Below are positions 17,112 through 24,740 of a DNA stretch of 64,000 bases, piece by piece (position 1 is the first letter of the stretch; each line of letters starts with the position of its first letter). The position numbers were made by a program, and so were the translations under genes. Below the pieces are notes generated by a model, which was given only the letters and a program-made list of their open reading frames with translations, did no database searches and was not told the DNA's origin. This DNA comes from Actinomycetes bacterium. GTDB taxonomy: Bacteria; Actinomycetota; Acidimicrobiia; Acidimicrobiales; RAAP-2. Location of the stretch: NCBI GenBank assembly GCA_021798955.1, contig JAJZBK010000011.1, positions 8,695-72,694 on the forward strand, written 5' to 3'.

Positions 17112-19715
17112 TCAGGCCGTGCCGAGGTCGAACGCCGCGGCGAGGTCGGTTGCCAGGGTCGAGCCGTGCCGCACGCCGAAGGCCACCGAGACGGCCAACC
17201 GTTCAAGGATCTGCTCGACCGTCTTGCCGCCGCTCGGCAGCGGGTGGTCCTCGATGAACGCGGTGACCTCGGCGGCGAGCGTCGGTGAGCCGCACAGGGC
17301 GCGCACCCCGTCGAGCATGCGGGGGAGGATGTTGGCCGGGAAACGGTCCACCAGCTCGTCCCAGTGCCCCGTCACGCGTTCCCAGATGGCCGGTCCGGTG
17401 GCTCGGTTGGCGATCAGCAGCTGGAGGACGAAGGGCGCGTTCTGGGTGCGGACTTCGGAGAGCGCCAGGTCGAAGGTGCTGCGGGCCAGCTCCTCGTCGT
17501 CGAAGGACGTCAGGGCGTAGAGGTAGCGGTTCTCCTGCTGGGGATTGGCCGGTGCCCGGTAGCGGGCGAGGAAGGCGTCGAACTCCGCCCGACCGCCAGT
17601 GGCGGCCACGACGTCCAGCACGGCCGACTCGGTGTCCGGGTGGAGCGGGCCGGCGGCGAACCGGCGGGCCGCCTCGGCGCGCACGGCTGCGTCCTCGCCG
17701 ATGGTCCCGAGCGTGCGGAGCACCGAAGCGCGCAGCGCAGGCGTGCGTTCGTCGTCGTCGGGGGAGGGGTCCCACCCGAGGCGCCGGGCCACCGGGCCGA
17801 AGAGCGCGCGGGTGGCGGCGGCCAGCGCGGCCCGGTCGGCATCGGGCACGACCCGGTCGAACAGACCGAAGGCGCCGAGGACGACGGACCAGACGCTCGG
17901 GTCGCCCTCGCCCGAGTCGCCGAGCGCCCGGGCGACCCCCAGGAAGCCGGCGAGGCTGCCTCGCCCCGCCAGAGCGACGGCCCAGGCATCTGACACCAGG
18001 TTGTAGCGCTCGAGAGGGGTGAGCGAGCCGAGCTGACGGCACAGGGCCTCGACGGTGGCGTCAGGGTAGGCAGTCCGATAGAAGCCCGACCCGCCGGCGT
18101 TGACGAGCCACGGCCCGTCGTCGGCGTCCGAGCCAGCCACGGCCGCTGCGGGGCCGTCGAGCAGGGTGGCAACCGCGCCGCCGGTCGAGTGGCCGAGCCT
18201 GCGTGCCAGCACGGGGACCTGCCAGATGGCGCCGATGGCTCCGCCCGGCTCGGCCTGGTAGGAGAAGGGTGACTGGGCGAGACTGCCGTCTTCGCCGGCG
18301 CTGACGAGCGGGTAGCCACCCTGGTCGATCCAGGTCGACATGATGGCGCGGACCGGTTGGCCGCTGGCCTCCTCGAGGGCGTCCCACAGGTCGGACGTCT
18401 CGGTGTTGCCGTGGGCATGGACCGAGAGGTAGCGCCGGATGCCGTCGCGGAAGGCCTCGGGGCCGATGAACTGCTCGAGCATGCGCAGGACGCTGCCGCC
18501 CTTCTGGTAGGTGAGCACGTCGAACATGCCCTGGGCCTCCTCGGGGCGACCGACCGGGTACTCGACCGGTCGGGTGGCATGGAGCCCGTCGACGGCCAAC
18601 GCCGCCTCCCGCTCCACGCCGAAGCTGACCCAACGCTGCCACTCCGGTCGGAAGGCGTCGACGGCCAAGACTTCCATGAACGTGGCAAACGCCTCGTTGA
18701 GCCAGATGCCGTTCCACCACTTCATGGTCACGAGGTCGCCGAACCACATGTGGGCGATCTCATGGCAGACCACGTCGGCCACCCGTTCGAGCTCGGTGCG
18801 GGCCGCGTCGGCCGGGTCGACGAGGAGGACCGACTCGCGGAAGGTGACGCAGCCAAGGTTCTCCATCGCCCCGAAGGCGAAGTCGGGGATGGCCACGAGG
18901 TCGAGCTTGTCGGCGGGGTACGGGATGCCGAAGTACTCGGTGAAGAACCGCAGGGCGTGGGCGCCGACCTCGAGGGCGAAGGCGGTGAGGTGCCCCTTTC
19001 CGGTCGGGTGCACGACGCGCAGGGGGACGCCGTCGACGTCGACGGGGGAGGTGGCCTCGAGCGGTCCGACCACGAAGGCCACCAGGTACGTCGACATCGG
19101 CATGGTGGGGGCGAAGCGGACCCGGACCTTGCCGGGCGAACCGGGCTCGGGCGCCCGGTCGACCTCGGGGCTGTTCGAGTAGGCGGCAAGCTGTTCGTCG
19201 ACCACGAGGGTGATCTCGAAGGTGGCCTTGCGGTCAGGTTCATCGAAGCAGGGGAAGGCGCGCCGGGCATCGGTGGCCTCCATCTGGGTGGTGGCGATGA
19301 CCTGTTCGTTGCCGTCGGCGTCGGTGAAGGTCGACCGGTAGAAGCCGTGGAGCTTGTCGTTCAGCACGCCCGTGAACGACAGGTGGAGAGTCGCCGTCCC
19401 CGCCGGAAGGACGTCGTCGAAGCGGAGCCGTAGCTGCTCCTCGTCGGCGTCGAGCTGGGCGGACGCGGCAGTGACGACCCGGGCCCGTCGACTGCCGCCG
19501 GTCGACGCCTCGGCCCGGTCGACGGCCAGCTCGGCAGCGTTCAGGACGACGGTGTCCGTCGGCTCCACGACCGTCACGTCGATCTCCACCTCGCCGGCGA
19601 AGGTGGCCGCGGCGAGGTCAGGCTTGAGGACGAGCCGGTAGGCGTCGGGGGCGACGTCGCGGGGGAGCCGGTAGGCGTCAGAGGACGTCGGGTCGGGCGT
19701 GCGCGTCGGGGTCAT
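17112..19715 (-). CDS. pepN: Aminopeptidase N (M1 family zinc metallopeptidase)
   Basis: An 867-residue cytosolic M1 aminopeptidase that removes N-terminal residues from peptides. Order: N-terminal beta-sandwich, catalytic thermolysin-like domain with the exopeptidase motif GAMEN (282-286), zinc motif HEIAH at 318-322 with third ligand E341 in WLNEAFATF, then the C-terminal ERAP1-like alpha-helical domain. The length is normal for the actinobacterial type. Start ATG 19715 lies six bases after TAGCCT (revcomp of 19722-19727), so the mRNA is probably leaderless. It diverges from the PfkB kinase with only 22 bases between start codons. Confidence 0.95.
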   Translation of the reverse strand: MTPTRTPDPTSSDAYRLPRDVAPDAYRLVLKPDLAAATFAGEVEIDVTVVEPTDTVVLNAAELAVDRAEASTGGSRRARVVTAASAQLDADEEQLRLRFDDVLPAGTATLHLSFTGVLNDKLHGFYRSTFTDADGNEQVIATTQMEATDARRAFPCFDEPDRKATFEITLVVDEQLAAYSNSPEVDRAPEPGSPGKVRVRFAPTMPMSTYLVAFVVGPLEATSPVDVDGVPLRVVHPTGKGHLTAFALEVGAHALRFFTEYFGIPYPADKLDLVAIPDFAFGAMENLGCVTFRESVLLVDPADAARTELERVADVVCHEIAHMWFGDLVTMKWWNGIWLNEAFATFMEVLAVDAFRPEWQRWVSFGVEREAALAVDGLHATRPVEYPVGRPEEAQGMFDVLTYQKGGSVLRMLEQFIGPEAFRDGIRRYLSVHAHGNTETSDLWDALEEASGQPVRAIMSTWIDQGGYPLVSAGEDGSLAQSPFSYQAEPGGAIGAIWQVPVLARRLGHSTGGAVATLLDGPAAAVAGSDADDGPWLVNAGGSGFYRTAYPDATVEALCRQLGSLTPLERYNLVSDAWAVALAGRGSLAGFLGVARALGDSGEGDPSVWSVVLGAFGLFDRVVPDADRAALAAATRALFGPVARRLGWDPSPDDDERTPALRASVLRTLGTIGEDAAVRAEAARRFAAGPLHPDTESAVLDVVAATGGRAEFDAFLARYRAPANPQQENRYLYALTSFDDEELARSTFDLALSEVRTQNAPFVLQLLIANRATGPAIWERVTGHWDELVDRFPANILPRMLDGVRALCGSPTLAAEVTAFIEDHPLPSGGKTVEQILERLAVSVAFGVRHGSTLATDLAAAFDLGTA

Positions 19716-19721
19716 GGAGGC

Positions 19722-19731
19722 AGGCTACCGT
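19722..19731. promoter_or_regulatory. Bidirectional promoter core AGGCTACCGT (overlapping -10 boxes)
   Basis: Read on the plus strand, TACCGT (19726-19731) lies six bases before the kinase GTG 19738. Read on the minus strand, TAGCCT (19727-19722) lies six bases before the pepN ATG 19715. The two -10 boxes share the central TA, so one decamer could drive two leaderless transcripts. The identical decamer recurs at 21488-21497. Confidence 0.6.
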
Positions 19732-19737
19732 CGGGAG

Positions 19738-20838
19738 GTGACCCCGGACATCGAGACCCCAGCTCCCGCTTCCTCGGCTGTAGCGGCCACGGGCCCGTCC
19801 GGGCCGGCCACGCGCTCGGGGGGAGCTGGCGATGCCGGAGCGACCTTCGACGTCGTCGCCGTGGGCAACGCCCTCGTGGACGTCCTGGCCTCGAGCACGG
19901 ACGAGCAGGTGGCCGCCCTCGGGCTCACCAAGGGGACGATGACGCTGGCGGACAGCGAGCGTTCCGCCGCCGTCTACGAGGCCCTGGGCGACACCGTGGA
20001 GGCGTCGGGAGGTTCGGCGGCCAACACCGTCGCCGGCGTGGCCGCCCTCGGCGGCAGGTGTGCGTTCATCGGACGGGTCGCCGACGACCTGCTCGGCCGG
20101 TCGTTCCTCCACGACATCCGAGCCCTCGGCGTCGCCTTCGACCCGCCGGCAGTGGCCAAGGCGGAGGACGCGGTGACCGGGCACTGTCTCGTGCTCGTCA
20201 CCGACGACGCCCAGCGCACCATGGTCACCCACCTGGGCGTGGCCTCCGAGCTCGGTCCGGCAGACCTGAACGACGGCCACCTGGCTGCTGCCCAGGTGCT
20301 CTACCTCGAAGGCTACCTGTGGGAACAGCCGCCGGCGAAGGCGGCGATGCGGGCCGCCATGGAGCGGGCGCACCAGACGGACGGGGCGGTTGCCCTCTCG
20401 TTGTCGGACCCGTTCTGCGTCGAGCGCCACCGCGAAGAGTTCCTCGACCTCCTCGACGGCCACGTCGACCTGCTGTTCGCCAACGAAGAGGAGATCGTCA
20501 CCCTCTTCGGGGTCCGTGCCATCGACGCCGCCGTCGACGCCGTGGCCGACACCGGGGTGCTTGCCGTGCTGACCCGGGGGAGCGCAGGGTGCGTGGTCGT
20601 CACCCCCCGGGGGCCCGTCGCCGTCCCGGCAGCGGCGGTCGAGCGCGTCGTCGACACCACCGGCGCCGGCGACTTGTTCGCCGCCGGGTTCCTCTACGGC
20701 ATCACCCACGGACAGGGGCCAGAGGACAGTGCCCGCCTCGGCGCCCTGTGTGCCGCCGAGGCGATCTCGCACGTCGGGGCCCGGCCGCTGGCCGACCTCC
20801 GCAAGCTGGCCGTGGCCGCGGGGCTCCTCGAGGCCTGA
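19738..20838 (+). CDS. PfkB-family sugar/nucleoside kinase (adenosine kinase-like)
   Basis: A 366-residue ribokinase-fold kinase. After about 37 low-complexity residues the fold begins at FDVVAVGNALVDVLA. Substrate-site glycines are in EASGGSAANTVAG, and the C-terminal catalytic motif DTTGAGDLFAAGFLYG contains the anion-hole GAGD with the catalytic Asp. NEEEIVTLFG and VLTRGSAGCVV are further PfkB landmarks. The start is set at GTG 19738 by the six-base spacing from the -10 box. The overall pattern is that of bacterial adenosine/sugar kinases; the acceptor is not decided by sequence alone. Confidence 0.88.
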   Translation: MTPDIETPAPASSAVAATGPSGPATRSGGAGDAGATFDVVAVGNALVDVLASSTDEQVAALGLTKGTMTLADSERSAAVYEALGDTVEASGGSAANTVAGVAALGGRCAFIGRVADDLLGRSFLHDIRALGVAFDPPAVAKAEDAVTGHCLVLVTDDAQRTMVTHLGVASELGPADLNDGHLAAAQVLYLEGYLWEQPPAKAAMRAAMERAHQTDGAVALSLSDPFCVERHREEFLDLLDGHVDLLFANEEEIVTLFGVRAIDAAVDAVADTGVLAVLTRGSAGCVVVTPRGPVAVPAAAVERVVDTTGAGDLFAAGFLYGITHGQGPEDSARLGALCAAEAISHVGARPLADLRKLAVAAGLLEA

Positions 20839-20874
20839 TCGCCGTCCCCCTGGCGTCGACCGCCCCGACCGGTC

Positions 20875-21477
20875 TCAGGGCTCGTCGGGAGCGGCGGGAC
20901 GGAAGGTGAAGGGCAGGTCGCCGACGCGGACGAGCAGCGAGGCCACGGTCCGTCCCAGGGCGGCGAAGGGCTCGTCGAGGCGCTCGGGCTCCTCGAGCGT
21001 CGCCTCGTCGAGGGGACAGGATCCCTCGTAGGAGACCTCTACGGCGTGCTCGGGCCCTCGCGCGTCGTCGCCCAGTACCTGTTCGAGGGTGGGGAAGGCG
21101 CGGGCGAGCGGTTCGTCGCCCACGACGGCGAACTGATCGGGCAGCACGTCGAGGAGGGGGGCGATGTCGGGGGCGGCATCGAGTCCCTGCACCCGGATGG
21201 CGATCTCGACGACCACCTCGGGCAGCTCGTCGGGCTCCTCGCCGATGCCCCAGCTGCGGTAGGCGGTCTGGCTCCAGGTCGGCCAGTCGAGGCTGACGTC
21301 GACACGGATCCGGGCCGGCCGTTGCTCGCCGGGGAGGCTGTAGGAGGTCTCGAAGCTCACGTCGCCCAGGAAGACGTCCACCTGGAACCGCTCTTCGGGT
21401 GCTTGGCGCTCGAGGAGTGCCTGGTCGAACCCTCGACGGAGCGAAGTGACCAGGTGGGCGAAGATGTGGTCCAGCAT
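20875..21477 (-). CDS. Hypothetical protein, acidic, 200 residues
   Basis: No family recognised. The protein is soluble, acidic and without signal peptide or membrane segment. The N-terminus MLDHIFAHLVTSLRRGFDQALLE looks helical, and the middle reads like a beta sheet (VDVFLGDVSFETSYSLP, VEIAIRVQGL). ATG 21477 lies ten bases after TAGCCT (revcomp of 21488-21493), and the gene diverges from the GDPD gene. Codon use resembles neighbouring real genes and no overlapping alternative is credible, so I accept it as a gene of unknown function. Confidence 0.7.
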   Translation of the reverse strand: MLDHIFAHLVTSLRRGFDQALLERQAPEERFQVDVFLGDVSFETSYSLPGEQRPARIRVDVSLDWPTWSQTAYRSWGIGEEPDELPEVVVEIAIRVQGLDAAPDIAPLLDVLPDQFAVVGDEPLARAFPTLEQVLGDDARGPEHAVEVSYEGSCPLDEATLEEPERLDEPFAALGRTVASLLVRVGDLPFTFRPAAPDEP

Positions 21478-21487
21478 GGCGGGGCAG

Positions 21488-21497
21488 AGGCTACCGT
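21488..21497. promoter_or_regulatory. Bidirectional promoter core AGGCTACCGT (second copy)
   Basis: Plus-strand TACCGT (21492-21497) is six bases before the GDPD GTG 21504. Minus-strand TAGCCT (21493-21488) is ten bases before ATG 21477. Identical to the decamer between pepN and the kinase. Confidence 0.58.
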
Positions 21498-21503
21498 TCT
21501 CGC

Positions 21504-22385
21504 GTGGCCCGTGATCGAACCGTCGAGGGCGGGGTGTGGCTCGAACGGCGCGTCCTGGCCTACGCCCACCAGGGCGGGGCGTGGGAAGGGCCGTCGTCGA
21601 CGCTGTACGCCATCCGCCACGCGGTGGCCGTCGGTGCCACCGGGATCGAGCTCGACGTGCACGCCACGGCCGACGGGCACCTGGTGGTCTCCCACGACCC
21701 GACGGTGGACCGGACGACGAACGGCACCGGCGACATCGCCTTGCTCACGCTCGAGGAGCTCCAGCGGCTCGACAACGCCTACTGGTGGGTCGCCGGGGCG
21801 GACGTGACCCCCGGTCTGCCCGAGGACGCCTACCCCTTCCGGGGACGGGCACCAGAGGACCGAGCATTCGGGGTCGCAACCCTCGAAGAGGTGCTCGACG
21901 AGTTCCGGGGCGTGGTCCTCAACCTCGACATCAAGCGCACGGCGCCGGCAGTCGAGCCCTACGAACGCGCTCTCGCCGATCTGCTCCACCGGTTCGGCCG
22001 CCGGGACGACGTCATCGTGGCGTCGTTCCTCGACAGTGCCACCGATGCCTTCTCCGTCTACGCTCCCGACATCCCGACGTCGGCGGGCACGGTGGCCGTC
22101 GCCGAGCTCGTCCGGGCGGTCCGAGTCGGAGAGGAGCTCCCCACCCTCCGGCACGTCGCCCTGCAGGTGCCCGCCACCTACGGCGACGTCGTCATCGTGG
22201 ACGAGCAGCTCGTCGACGCCGCCCACCGCTCCGGGCTCGCCGTCCACGTCTGGACGATCGAGGAAGAAGAGGACATGGAGCGCCTGTGCGGCCTCGGCGT
22301 CGACGGCATCATCACCGACCGACCCTCTGTCTTGGTCGACGTGCTCACTCGCCGCGGACAACGATGGGTTCCGCCGTCACGGTGA
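21504..22385 (+). CDS. Glycerophosphodiester phosphodiesterase family protein
   Basis: A 293-residue TIM-barrel GDPD that hydrolyses glycerophosphodiesters to glycerol-3-phosphate and an alcohol. Key parts: AYAHQGGAWEGPSSTLYA, where the usual HR pair is HQ; GIELDVHATADGHLVVSHDPTVDRTTNG with the E-x-D metal ligands and catalytic His; and LNLDIKR at the third acidic site. No signal peptide, so probably cytosolic. GTG 21504 is placed by the -10 box six bases upstream. The Arg-to-Gln change in the HR motif leaves the metal ligands intact, so activity is likely kept. Confidence 0.88.
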   Translation: MARDRTVEGGVWLERRVLAYAHQGGAWEGPSSTLYAIRHAVAVGATGIELDVHATADGHLVVSHDPTVDRTTNGTGDIALLTLEELQRLDNAYWWVAGADVTPGLPEDAYPFRGRAPEDRAFGVATLEEVLDEFRGVVLNLDIKRTAPAVEPYERALADLLHRFGRRDDVIVASFLDSATDAFSVYAPDIPTSAGTVAVAELVRAVRVGEELPTLRHVALQVPATYGDVVIVDEQLVDAAHRSGLAVHVWTIEEEEDMERLCGLGVDGIITDRPSVLVDVLTRRGQRWVPPSR

Positions 22386-22417
22386 CCGGGCGTCCGAGCC
22401 CCGTTCGCCGGCGGAGC

Positions 22418-22501
22418 TCAGCCCCGTCCGCAGTTCGGCTTCTTGCCGTGGTTGGCCTTCTTTTTGGCGCGCAGCTTGCGCTTGTTGGTTCGCTTGGACA
22501 C
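22418..22501 (-). CDS. Small ribosomal protein bL37-like (27 residues)
   Basis: GTG 22501 to TGA 22418 encodes 27 residues starting MSKRTNKRKLRAKKK and continuing ANHGKKPNCGRG. High Lys/Arg content and the ANHGK(K/R)PN segment match bL37, the roughly 24-residue protein first seen in mycobacterial 50S structures near the peptidyl-transferase region. An in-frame stop lies just upstream, so this GTG is the only usable start. Minus-strand TAACCT (22511-22516) lies nine bases before it and no Shine-Dalgarno is present, so the message is leaderless or nearly so. Identification rests on memory of the family, not on a search. Confidence 0.78.
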   Translation of the reverse strand: MSKRTNKRKLRAKKKANHGKKPNCGRG

Positions 22502-22611
22502 GAGGGAGAGAGGTTAGTCGTCCGGCCGAGGCACCGGCTAACCAGCCCAGCCAGCCCAGCCAGCCCGGAGACCCACCTCCGGTCAGCCGCACTCGGCAGT
22601 GGGGTGTTCGG

Positions 22612-22941
22612 GTGAGCTGGCTGCTTCGCGACGGCGACGTGCTGGCGGCGGCCGACGTGGCGAGGACGGCACGGGCACGGGCCAAGGGGCTGCTCGGGAC
22701 GCGGTCCTTCTCGGGGGCCTTGGTGCTGCCGAGGACGAGGTCGGTGCACACCTTCGGGATGCACTACGCCATCGACGTCGCCTTCTGCGACCGCGACCTG
22801 GTCGTCCTCGACGTCGTCACCTTGCGGCGCTGGCGGATCAGCGCACCTCGGTGGCGGGCACGGACGGTCATCGAGGCCCAGGCGGGGGCGTTCGAACGGT
22901 GGGGCCTGCGGCGCGGCGACCACCTGGAGCTCCGGGAGTGA
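22612..22941 (+). CDS. DUF192 family protein
   Basis: A 109-residue protein of the DUF192 family, a small beta-rich domain. The hallmark is the stretch around RSVHTFGMHYAIDVAFCDRD, followed by VLDVVTLRRWRIS and an EAQAGAFERWGLRRGD ending typical of the family. Homologues are often exported, but no signal peptide is visible here. GTG 22612 is the first start in the domain frame. Its stop overlaps rsmI (GTGA), so the two are co-translated. Biochemical role unknown. Confidence 0.85.
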   Translation: MSWLLRDGDVLAAADVARTARARAKGLLGTRSFSGALVLPRTRSVHTFGMHYAIDVAFCDRDLVVLDVVTLRRWRISAPRWRARTVIEAQAGAFERWGLRRGDHLELRE

Positions 22942-23975
22942 CGACGAGCGGCGGCCCGGGGGCTCTCGTGCTCGTGGGCACGCCGATCGGCAACCTCGGG
23001 GACCTGTCGCCCCGTGCCGTCGAGGCCCTGGCCGGAGCCGCCGTCATCTACTGCGAGGACACCCGGCGCACCCGAGGCCTGTTGGCCCACGCGGGGGTCA
23101 CCGGTGTCCCCCTGCGCTCGCTCCATCAGCACAACGAAGCCGTCCGGATGACGGAGGTGCTGACCGCCGTGTCGTCGGGCGAGCGGGTGGCGGTGGTCAG
23201 TGACGCCGGCATGCCCGGGATCTCGGACCCGGGTGGCCAGCTGGTCGCCGCCGCCGCCGCCGCCGGGCTCGCGGTGACCGTCGTCCCGGGTCCCTCCGCC
23301 GTGCTCGGCGCCCTGGTGGTCAGTGGGCTTGCCATGGACCGGTTCTGCTTCGACGGCTTCCTTCCCCGGTCGGGGTCTGCTCGTCGGCGCCGACTGGCAG
23401 CGCTCTCGGCCGAGGAGCGCACGGTGGTCCTGTTCGAGTCGCCGCTGCGCGTCGCCAAGACCCTCGACGACCTTTCGGCCGCCTGTGGCCCGGCGCGTCG
23501 GGTGGCCGTCGTCCGCGAGCTCACTAAGCTCCACGAGGAGGTGTGGCGGGGCGACCTGGCCGCTGCGGCCGGCTGGGCCGAGGACCACCCGCCCAGGGGC
23601 GAGGTGGTGGTCGTCCTCGAGGGAGCCGAGCCTGCTGCGGCCACCTCGATGGGGGCCACGGGCCCAAGCCGCCCGGTGGCCGACGTCGACGACGACACCT
23701 TGGCCGCGGCCGTGGCCGAGCGGGTGGATGGCGGGGAGCGGACGAGGACGGCGGTGGCGGCGGTGGCGGCTCACTTCGGCGTGCCGCGACGGCGGGTGTA
23801 CCAGCTCGCCCACGCCCACCCCGGTGCCCCCGCCCAGCCCGGTGCTCCCGATGACCTGAGTGCTCCCGATGACCTGAGTGCTCCCGATGACCTGAGTGCC
23901 CCCGATGACCTGAGTGCCCCCGATGACCTGAGTGCCCCGAGTGCCGGAACAACCGGTGGTCCACCGACGTTGTGA
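22938..23975 (+). CDS. rsmI: 16S rRNA (cytidine-1402-2'-O)-methyltransferase
   Basis: A 345-residue SAM enzyme of the tetrapyrrole methylase fold that methylates the ribose of C1402 in the 30S decoding centre. Family landmarks: LVLVGTPIGNLGDLSPRAVE at the N-terminus, YCEDTRRTRGLL, VSDAGMPGISDPG and VPGPSAVLGALVVSGL. After the catalytic part (about residue 290) comes a short helical domain, then five APDDLS copies (23844-23933) and a Gly/Thr tail not found in model RsmI. Coupled to DUF192 upstream and to msrA downstream by GTGA overlaps. Confidence 0.95.
   Translation: MTTSGGPGALVLVGTPIGNLGDLSPRAVEALAGAAVIYCEDTRRTRGLLAHAGVTGVPLRSLHQHNEAVRMTEVLTAVSSGERVAVVSDAGMPGISDPGGQLVAAAAAAGLAVTVVPGPSAVLGALVVSGLAMDRFCFDGFLPRSGSARRRRLAALSAEERTVVLFESPLRVAKTLDDLSAACGPARRVAVVRELTKLHEEVWRGDLAAAAGWAEDHPPRGEVVVVLEGAEPAAATSMGATGPSRPVADVDDDTLAAAVAERVDGGERTRTAVAAVAAHFGVPRRRVYQLAHAHPGAPAQPGAPDDLSAPDDLSAPDDLSAPDDLSAPDDLSAPSAGTTGGPPTL
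23844..23933 (+). repeat. 18-bp in-frame tandem repeat (APDDLS), 5 copies
   Basis: Units of GC(T/C)CCCGATGACCTGAGT at the 3' end of rsmI, with a single T/C variant separating the first three from the last two copies. Confidence 0.95.
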
Positions 23976-24616
23976 ACAAGCAGTCCGGACGTGCCCCCGG
24001 TGGGCTGCGCCTGGATGCCTGCACCCGGATCGCTCAGCGAGGAGGACCTGCACTGTTGCGGCGAAGCCCATCCCGCCCGTTCGACACCCCCCTTGACACC
24101 ACGCGCGCCGCGCCGGTCGAGCCTGGAGCCGTCCCCGACGGCCTGGCCCGAGCCTCGTTCGCCGCCGGCTGCTTCTGGGGGGTCGAGGACTTCTTTCGGG
24201 CGGTCGACGGGGTGGTGGACGTGATGGTCGGTTACGAGGGCGGCGAAACGTTGGCACCGACCTACGAGCAGGTCTGCTCGGGCCACACTGGCCATGCCGA
24301 GACGGTGCTGGTCACCTACGACCCCCGACGCGTCGAGTACGCCACCTTGCTCGAGGCGTTCTTCCGGCACCACGACCCGACGACGCCGAACCGACAGGGG
24401 CCGGACATCGGCACGCAGTACCGGTCGGTCGTCTTCGCCCACGACGACGAACAGCTGCGTCAGGCGACCGAGGCGCTCGACGCCTACCAGGCACGCTTCC
24501 GTCGCCCCATCGTGACCGAGGTCGTGCGGGCGGCGACGTTCTGGCCGGCCGAGGCGTACCACCAGGGGTTCACCGCCCGTACGGGCCGGGGGAGCTGCCA
24601 CGTCGCCAACTGGTGA
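23972..24616 (+). CDS. msrA: Peptide methionine-S-sulfoxide reductase
   Basis: Reduces the S epimer of methionine sulfoxide in proteins. The catalytic Cys is C67 in AAGCFWGVEDFF. VSGH-type residues appear as VCSGHTGHAETV, with GTQYRSVVF and AEAYHQGF downstream. A Cys close to the C-terminus (GRGSCHVANW) could resolve the catalytic disulfide. GTG 23972 overlaps the rsmI stop (GTGA) and gives 214 residues, including about 55 residues before the domain that are not conserved in MsrA; an internal start such as TTG 24055 is possible. Confidence 0.92.
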   Translation: MNKQSGRAPGGLRLDACTRIAQRGGPALLRRSPSRPFDTPLDTTRAAPVEPGAVPDGLARASFAAGCFWGVEDFFRAVDGVVDVMVGYEGGETLAPTYEQVCSGHTGHAETVLVTYDPRRVEYATLLEAFFRHHDPTTPNRQGPDIGTQYRSVVFAHDDEQLRQATEALDAYQARFRRPIVTEVVRAATFWPAEAYHQGFTARTGRGSCHVANW

Positions 24617-24726
24617 CCCGCCAGCCCATCGACCGCCCGCCGCCGTCCCCGGGCGACAGCCGCCGTTCCCGGGTGACTGCCGCCGTCCTCCCCGCTACCA
24701 CGACAGTGGCCCACCTGCACGCTCGG

Positions 24727-24732
24727 TACGCT
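24727..24732 (+). promoter_or_regulatory. -10 element (TACGCT) before metG
   Basis: TACGCT lies eight bases before GTG 24741 with no ribosome-binding site between, so metG is probably leaderless or near-leaderless. The rest of the 124-base gap after msrA shows nothing recognisable. Confidence 0.45.
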
Positions 24733-24740
24733 GGCAGACG

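Noticed and set aside
24617-24740. A T-box or SAM-type riboswitch before metG
   Set aside because: The gap is only 124 bases, no T-box bulge sequence or terminator hairpin was seen, and the -10 is eight bases from the start codon.
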